Positions 57,441 to 64,000 of a DNA stretch of 64,000 bases are shown here, in pieces. Below the pieces are notes generated by a model that was given only the letters and a program-made list of their open reading frames with translations, was not told the DNA's origin and made no database searches. Every line of letters begins with the position of its first letter. Positions within the stretch are counted from its first letter, which is position 1. Made by a program: the position numbers and the translations under genes. Origin of the DNA: Struthidea cinerea (lineage: Eukaryota > Chordata > Aves > Passeriformes > Corcoracidae); the NCBI GenBank assembly GCA_013397865.1, contig VZTI01000427.1, positions 109,278-173,277 on the forward strand, written 5' to 3'.

Positions 57441-58901
57441 AATTCCCCTGATTTTGTCTCCTCCCCTCCAGGGATGTCCAGACACAAGGGGAAGGTGCTT
57501 TCCACTGATCCAGCCCCATCCCAGGGCTGCCCTGCCTTGTTCTGAGCCTTGCCATAGCTAGAAAGGCCTGGAAAACAAGGAAACCTTCACTGACATTACA
57601 CTTGTGGAGTATTTAAAAGAAGAATAATTTCAGTGTCGGTGTTCACACACATTTTTCCTCACAATAACCCCACAGTATTATGAAAGATGGGGGGGGGTAG
57701 TAATTAAAATTAATAATCAGTGAAACCTGTAGTAGGTTTAACGCTGAAAAAATCCCCCATTGCCTGTGGGCTGCAGAGACCTGGAGCCCATTGCTGCCTG
57801 AGAAGCAGAGGCAGCAGGATGCTCCTGATCCCAAGGGATCAGCCAGGAGAGATGGCTGAAAGCAATAAAAATTGCAGTAACTTTTACTGACGGGTACCGT
57901 ATTTGAGCTTATTTTAGGGAGATGGTTCTGTGATTCCCTTAATGGAAGTGTATTGGAAGTGATGGGCTGGAGATGCAGGGAAGCACAACTCCTCCAATAC
58001 AATCAATCAAATGTTCACATTAATCCAGTGCCTCTCAGAAAGAAACCTTGAATTACGATGGGCAAAACAATCTTTAAAAACTCTGCTTTTACGGACAGCT
58101 TGGTGTGATTTCATGCCATCAAGGAGCTTCTAAAGGTGGCTTCAGAGAACAGAAGGCAGTTGTTGCTTTGGTTCTGAAACACAAATTGGGTCCGCTTTGG
58201 TACCAAGTGGCTTTTTGTCCCCCAGTTAGAACCAGGAAATAGTCTGGAATGAGAAATTTTATATAATGTGGGGCAAATCCAGCCCCTGTGCTGTCTGTTG
58301 CATTTTAATCGGGGAAAGGACCACGTGTCACTGAGCCCATAAATTAGTATTTATGGCAAATACTACATTGCATCCCCTTGTTTATCAAACTCTGCCCAGA
58401 GCAAAGCTTTGCTGTCGACAGCAAAGTTCAGTCACCTCATTTCTCACAGCTGCTCTGGCCATATTTCAAACATCAGCAACATTTTCGGTGACATCCATAA
58501 AAAGGGATGAAATGGGAGCTCTTATGAGCTAATTATCCGACATCTGCTGTTAATATTAACTAATTCTTCAAGGGCTGCACAGAGAAAGTCATCATCTCCT
58601 TATAACCGTGTTTAAGTGATGGGATCTCAGCTCATTCCGCTCTGCAATTAAATCAACGTGAAAAATATCAACAAAATTATTTCCACCAGTATTTCAGAGC
58701 AACTGAAGCACTCCATTTCCCCTGCCTGGTGATCACCCTCCTTCTGTACCAGACACAACAAACGCTACTTTGTTATTTATCGCTGCTTTGTCTGCTCGGT
58801 CAAACAGGTCTAGAGAGTTTTTAAACATGGCTTTAACACCGAAAGGTTTTCCTATAAATAAATACCCAGTCTTAAAGCTGCCCACAATGCCAGCACCTCC
58901 A
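57441..58901. other. Single-copy AT-rich DNA containing a 20-bp palindrome
   Basis: About 1.5 kb with no recognised transposon or gene. It has a G-run at about 57689-57697, a 20-bp perfect palindrome at 58407-58426, and TAATTA/TTAAT-rich sequence at 58520-58680 that resembles conserved non-coding DNA in composition. Confidence 0.5.
58401..58426. repeat. Overlapping perfect palindromes (12 bp and 20 bp)
   Basis: CTTTGCTGTCGACAGCAAAG at 58407-58426 is its own reverse complement. GCAAAGCTTTGC at 58401-58412 is a second palindrome sharing its CTTTGC. The motif GCAAAG therefore occurs three times in alternating orientation in 26 bases. By base count alone a 20-bp palindrome is expected about 0.06 times in a window of this size. 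Confidence 0.9.
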
Positions 58902-59133
58902 GCTGTTCACCTGGAGAGGAGAAGGCTCCAGGGAGAGCTCAGAGCCCCTTCCAGGGCCTAAAGGGGCTCCAGGAGAGCTGGAGAGGGACTGGGGACAAGG
59001 GATGGAGGGACAGGACACAGGGAATGGCTTCCCACTGCCAGAGGGCAGGGATGGATGGGATATTGGGAAGGAATTGTTCCCTGGAAGGGTGGGCAGGCCC
59101 TGGCACAGGGTGCCCAGAGCAGCTGTGGCTGCC
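58902..59133 (+). mobile_element. CR1 LINE class A, 5' portion of an internally inverted element
   Basis: Plus-strand class A sequence from CACCTGGAGAGGAGAAGGCT to CAGAGCAGCTGTGGCTGCC, where it stops mid-element without a 3' tail. The missing 3' part of class A is found reversed 70 bp downstream (59203-59383), beginning at the same internal point. The two halves are best explained as one insertion whose 3' half, with ~70 bp of flank, was inverted. Confidence 0.85.
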
Positions 59134-59202
59134 TCACCTCTTCCTCCAGCACCTTCTTTAAGGCTTTAGAAAAGGGGATAGGAAGCAGAGCCTGGGAAAC
59201 TT
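59134..59202. other. Spacer between the two CR1 halves
   Basis: This ~70-bp non-CR1 sequence would be the original 3' flank of the element, now in reverse orientation, if the inversion model is right. Confidence 0.5.
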
Positions 59203-59383
59203 GTGAATCCCGGAATCCCAGACTGGTTTGGGGTGGATGGGACCTCAAAGCCCATCCAGGGCCACCCCTGCCATGGGCAGGGACACCTTCCACTGTCCCA
59301 GACTGCTCCAAGCCCCAGTGTCCAGCCTGGCCTTGGGCACTGCCAGGGATCCAGGGGCAGCCACAGCTGCTCTGGGCAGCCTT
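59203..59383 (-). mobile_element. CR1 LINE class A, inverted 3' portion
   Basis: The reversed tail (TGAATCCCGGAATCCCAGAC) is at the left. The copy runs to GCCACAGCTGCTCTGGGCA. Its inner end overlaps the end of the plus-strand half by about 23 bases (TGCCCAGAGCAGCTGTGGCT plus GCC), so the join region is duplicated in opposite orientation. Confidence 0.87.
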
Positions 59384-62300
59384 ACTCCAACACACCTGGG
59401 GATGTTTCAGGTACACAATGATCCCTGGTGGTGAATAAATTTTTCATTCTGTTTTCCTCATCTCTCTTGGATTGGTCTGTCCCTCACCCATCCCTGTGCC
59501 TGTATCTCCAGAGCCACGGGGATGCCATCCTGAATATGCTCCTGAACAAGGAGAGGGGAAAAAAACTCCTGCTACACCTCGTCCATTGTCCTCAACATCA
59601 TTTTCTCATGATCATCCCCTTGGAGGAATAATCCAAACCCATTTTGTCACATTACTTGCAAAACCTGTAAAGGTCACAGAAAAATACAGGCAGTGAAAGG
59701 GTGAGTTTAAATTACTTTCTCCCAGGATATATCCATTTATATATCCATTTATCTCCCACCAGGCACACCGGACTGGCTGGGCCATCCCAGGTTTCTGATG
59801 TCCAAGTAATATCAGAGAGATTTGAATCGAACAGGGGAGCGTCTAAAGCCAACTTCTTTCCAAAGCGTGTTTTAAGGAAAGCGGAACGAACTTTACCCTG
59901 GCTCCTGTAATCGTTAGAGGAGAACATCTGAGGGCAACATCCTTCTGCAAGGCTTTTAACGAGCCTCCGCAGTTTTAACTGGCTGCTCGCTGCTGCCTGA
60001 TTTTTCCTCACAAATTATCCATGTTCCCGAGCTCCTCGCAAAGTCCTGCCATTCCTGGGGCTGCACAGGACTCCATTAAAACAAAAACAGCGGTGGAAAA
60101 TCCAAACTCATCCAGGCTTGGCAAGGAACGGCTGAGCTCCCGCCTTAATCCCGCGGCGCTGCGCCGGGTTTTGTTCAATCAGTGCAGCTGGCAAGCACAG
60201 CAGCTTGAGGAACTCTTGTGTGCTGCCTTTTGAGGGCCAGCAAAAGGATTTACATAATTTAGAGTTTAATAACTTCAGCCTCTGCTTGCCTTTTTTTTTT
60301 TTTTTGCTAATAGTTCTCCTGAAAACACGGGCTGGTGTGGAGCGCAACTCCCCATAAATCATCAGCCTCGCACGGAGACGTTTCTAGGGGATGGTTTTAT
60401 TTGAATTTCGCCCCCAAGAGAATCCACTTCAGATGTTAAGATCACTTCTAAAATAAGCCGAATGTCCTCAGAGGATGGAGAATCTGCTCCCTCCACAAAA
60501 CCCGCCCTAAGTCACCTGCAAAAATCTGCTCCACACATTGTTCTTTAAGAGGAATGAGCACTTCTGCACAGTATTAACGGCAGATTAATTTCACTTCCTC
60601 CCACATCTTTTCTGTTATCAAAATGAAGAATCACAATGTGTTAAACACAACCTCAATTCAGCTGGGGGGATTTTTGTCTTTTTTGTCTTTTTTTGCTGAC
60701 CTCTCACAGCTCTTTTTTCCACCCATGTCTCTAAAAACAGAGGATCAGAGACATCATTTTAGCCGTAACAAGTGGTGTTTTCCTCATTCTGGACTTAATT
60801 ATTTGTTGGAATCAGGAAGGAAAGTCTGTGGTTCTGCTTTGAATTGCAAGCAACATCCAGGTTTGCATGCAGGCACTCTAGAACTCTGGATAATCAGCAC
60901 AGAGAGAGGGAGAAATTAGCAGCTGATTTGGATTTCACTGAGTGTGCCATGGAAGGTGATCTGTGAGCATCAAGGAGTCAGAAAGCCTTGACAATTGCAT
61001 ACTTGGAGCAGATTGACCAGTTTCTACCAGAAGAAGAAGAAGAAGAAAAAAAAGCAAACCAAAAAAAAACCCCAAACCCCCCACTATTATTCTTTCTGTA
61101 TTATCTGGAAACGTAAAGCAAACTCTGCAGAATAACCAAACCAAAATCGGATGTCAAGGAGTGTACATTTATCTTAAAAGAAGGCCACGTGTCAGGAGAT
61201 GTGTCCCTGCCTTCCCCAGTGCTCCTCAACACCCAAGGGTTTGGGCTCTTCCCAGGCCCTGCTTGAACTCAAACCCCACCCTGCCTTTATTTAAGACTGC
61301 AATAATGGGGAGAAAATATGACAAGTGCTTCTGGGGTAGGCTTTGCAAAGCCCTGGACTGCCTTATTAAAGGGGTCGTTATGAGGCAGGAGTCGGATCAG
61401 AACCATTAAATTTTAACATCTCCTAAATTCTATTGCAAAGACAAAGCCCTTCCTCCGGTGATTTATGTTTGAAGTTTGCTCCTGCAGAGCGAGCACGAGC
61501 TGAAAAGCCCGTGTAGGCTAATACTGAGTAATGACACTAAAATCTTTATTATTTACAAACCAAAGCCAGGGTAGGCATAAAACCGAGCTGCAGCAGGAGG
61601 TGTCAACTCAGCTGACACCTCATTGGGGCCCGGCGGCAACGCCGAGCTCCACACCCCCATAAATCCATCCTTCACTCAGCCTCCGCTGCAACTTCATCCC
61701 TCAGAAAGCAGCACTTAATGTCCTCATCATCAAGTACAGGCAGGCACATCAACACACACTCCTGACGCTCCGGAGGTGATGGAAAGCTCTCTCCTGAACG
61801 CTGGGAAGCCCTGAGTTAAAGCGTGTCTCCAAATGGGAGCTGGATGATGCTCCCTGACACTTCTTCACCACCAGTGTTGACCAGTCCGTCCTCACTACAG
61901 TCACCAATTTCATTTCTCCTGGAATAAACCTTGGAATGATCAAAGTTACCCCCAGGCTTAATGGGGCTCAGGACCAAGCTGGGAGGCTGGAAGTGACCAA
62001 TCTTTTAAATCTTCGGGGGTTTGAAGAGCCAGATGTGAAAAGCAAGAGCCGGGAGAAGGGAAGGAAGGGGGGACAGACGTGAGGGGGCCACGGGGTTATT
62101 CCCGCCAAAAAAAAAGGGCGGGAAAAAGGAGCGAAGGTTTCCAATCTTAGCAGCCACCAAAAAGCCTCCCCTCACACCCCAGACTGGGAAACAGCCTAAG
62201 GGATCGTGGAATACAATCAGAGAACTGAAACACTGACTCGTTTAGGTCGGGAAAGGTGATTATTTATCCAGCTGGAAGCGGCTGTTTGGTAATTTTTATG

Positions 62301-62864
62301 ACCTAAAAGGTTACCTGATGGCGGCAGCAGCTATCCCCCGGCTTAATGGAACATTTGCCACCATTCACCTAGAAAGGGGATTTGCCACATTTATTGCTCG
62401 TTTCCCAGAGGAACAAACAGCTGTTTGAAGCTGTGTGGGATCAGCTAAGTCAACACCGTGCCCTGAGGTGATGCGAGCACCTCCAGGCCCTCAGCTCAGT
62501 GAGGGCGAGCTGCAGCAGCTCCCCGAGCTCATTACAACCACAACTGCTACTGATCTGTGCACTAACAAGAGATAAAATCCCTCCAAGTCCCTCGCCGGCC
62601 CTTGGAAGGAGATTAAAGCCCAGCAGAACTCTAATTACACAATGCTGGTGGGAAAGGACCGGAGTAACAAGAACGCGCGCTCCTCTTCCTTGAGGCAGGG
62701 TCTCTCTGGGGGTGGCTGGAGCAGTGACCTTACTGCTGCCCCCAGTTTAACCAGGACAAGGGGATTTGGGACAGCTGAGTGCCGCGTGCCAGTCTGCAGA
62801 TTTGCTCAGGAGGGGAGCCTGAGGGCGTGGAAAAGGCAGTAAGAGAAAATCTGACAGCAAAACC
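59384..62864. other. Long single-copy, mostly AT-rich interval
   Basis: About 3.5 kb with no recognised transposon or gene, the longest CR1-free stretch in the window. It holds a T-run at about 60291-60305, an AAG/A-rich run at about 61029-61071, and a 9-bp-arm inverted repeat at 61597-61621. A CpG-richer patch is at 60140-60170. 62200-62640 has features (TAATTAC, ATAAATC) compatible with conserved regulatory DNA, but nothing specific. Confidence 0.5.
61597..61621. repeat. Perfect inverted repeat, 9-bp arms, 7-nt spacer
   Basis: GAGGTGTCA and TGACACCTC flank ACTCAGC. It is a short hairpin or dyad-symmetric site; no factor is assigned. Confidence 0.7.
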
Positions 62865-63239
62865 TGTAGGTGCTAGAAAGCTAGAAGCAGAGAAATTCCT
62901 CAGCCTTTTCTCAATATTCTGTGAGCAGACTGTCTTTCCCATGTAAACTATTTTAAACAAGGTCACAGTTCCATAAACTTCTTGCACCCGCAGGCTGTTT
63001 TGCAAGATTGTTATGGCTTTGACTTTGAAAATATTTTGGAATAGGTATCTTAGGACTTGGCCAATCCTCTCAAGGAGCGGATGGCCGAGGAACCAATTAC
63101 CTATTGCCACTCAACACACTTTTGCCATCTATCCTATATAGTAGTCAGAAAATTATTAAAGAAAAGCTTCGGCTTCCACTTGTTCATGAGTCTGGGCTCT
63201 GTGTGGTTTTCTTTATGCGCCTCGGACGTGACAGCGACA
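62865..63239 (+). mobile_element. Solo LTR, 375 bp, diverged ERVL-like relative with 5-bp target duplication
   Basis: It starts TGTAGGTGCTAGAAAG and ends GACGTGACAGCGACA, matching the termini of the 362-bp LTRs at 12578 and 22834, with blocks such as AATATTTTGGAATAGGTATC and GGCCAAT in shared order. It is flanked by AAACC at 62860-62864 and 63240-63244, an exact 5-bp duplication, which is the size typical of class III (ERVL) elements. Because an A is shared at the edge, 6 bp (AAAACC) is possible if the LTR ends one base earlier, but that would break the CA end. A CTATATAG TATA-like box lies at ~63134-63141 and an ATTAAA polyadenylation variant at 63155-63160. No internal genes adjoin it. Confidence 0.82.
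63155..63160 (+). promoter_or_regulatory. ATTAAA polyadenylation-signal variant in the LTR
   Basis: It sits ~15 bases after the TATA-like box and ~80 bases before the LTR end, a position compatible with the R region of a short LTR. Activity is unknown. Confidence 0.4.
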
Positions 63240-63244
63240 AAACC

Positions 63245-64000
63245 TGCTGCGTGCAATTCCCTGCGGGAGTCCCTTGCACAGCCAGGTGAGAATGGCCACA
63301 GGAATGGAGCGGTTATGGGGGATTCCACTCGTGGGAGTGGAGGATCAGGTGCCTTTCAGCTCTGCATTCCTAAGGAGAACTAAACAACAACCATCCTCTC
63401 ACTGCCTTTTTCTAGGATTTGACCTTTCTCTCTGCTCTTTCCAACCTTCCCCAGCTGTATTTAACACATAAAGCTGCTGCTCATCTGAATTTAGCACCAT
63501 CACCTGAGGTACCCAGCACTCGTGAAAAGGCAAGGTTTGCACAGGTGAGAACAGAGACCATCGGTCACGTCCTTCAGCACTACAGAAAACAGCACATCCT
63601 GCAGAAAATAATCCACTTATCTGTTCCTGCTTTCTCATTCCTGCCCATTTGTTCTTTTCCTTTCTCTCTTTTTGAAGCACAATTAGGTGTTTGGAAAAGG
63701 CTTTCTTCTGAGCAGGGACTCACACAGCTCATTATTCTGGTACAAGAATGCCACTGGTTTGTATTATTCAAGTTTGAACCGCTTGTTTGGGTTGTTCTTT
63801 GCCATCTGTACCCTTCTGATTCCTCCCCCACGGCTCCTTAGAACCACACAACTATTTATTATCTCTCTCTGCTTCAGACACCTATCTGATATCCTATATC
63901 CCACATCTCAACTCTGCATCTGAATTTAAACAAAAACCTCTTTAAGTCGTACAACAGCAATGTGATTTATTTCCTCTGCTTAATTGTGCAAGACAAGCCT
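63245..64000. other. Single-copy non-coding DNA
   Basis: No recognised transposon or gene up to the right edge. Overlapping frames of 93-140 codons at 63399-63841 on both strands have no recognisable domain. Confidence 0.5.

Overview
The window looks like non-coding DNA from a bird chromosome, either intergenic or inside a large intron. I found no protein-coding gene, exon, rRNA or tRNA that I can support. The main clue to the organism is about 45 fragments of CR1 LINE 3' ends. They are 5'-truncated, end in the bird-type 8-bp tail (ATTCTATG-like, here often decayed to ATTCTGGG or ATTCCATG), and by my hand count cover about 12 kb, or 18% of the window. Short solo LTRs beside many CR1s, and the wording of the commonest CR1 copies, fit a songbird (passerine), but I cannot name a species from sequence alone.

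Three kinds of CR1 3' end recur, and I use these labels below. Class A ends in a ...CCTTCCAACCCAAACCATT tail and is the most abundant. Class B ends ...TTTTCCAGCCTCAATGATTC and carries an upstream block around 'GGCTCAGCCTGGAGCAAAGG'. Class C ends ...GGGTCCCTTCCAGCTCAGG. Minus-strand copies outnumber plus-strand copies roughly 27 to 19. Almost every long open frame in the window lies in one of these copies or in the purine-rich repeat, so the frames reflect repeat composition and not genes.

Layout. 1-6.3 kb: single-copy DNA, a ~950-bp almost T-free GAA/GCA/GGA tract (2555-3510) with a small CpG-rich block beside it, and CR1s. 6.3-12.6 kb: a solo LTR with a perfect 6-bp target duplication (6318-6706), a CATCC array and many CR1s. 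12.6-25 kb: two LTRs of a 362-bp family (12578-12939, 22834-23195), a second 389-bp LTR in opposite orientation (24543-24931), and a pair of RFX/X-box-like motifs near 20.85 kb. 25-43 kb: CR1s among long single-copy tracts. 43.4-43.7 kb: a minisatellite of thirty 10-bp units with no indel. 44-60 kb: more CR1s, a 15-bp-arm perfect hairpin (47387-47421), a 20-bp perfect palindrome (58407-58426) and a CR1 whose 3' half appears inverted in place (58902-59383). 60-64 kb: AT-rich single-copy DNA and a diverged LTR with a perfect 5-bp target duplication (62865-63239).

No genes are seen to act together here. The biology on show is retrotransposon history: several rounds of CR1 insertion, LTR elements reduced to solo LTRs, later nesting and inversion, and local growth of simple repeats. 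I found no previously undescribed system. The best leads are structural (inverted CR1, 10-bp-register minisatellite, hairpin, T-free tract) and one candidate regulatory site (paired X-box motifs).
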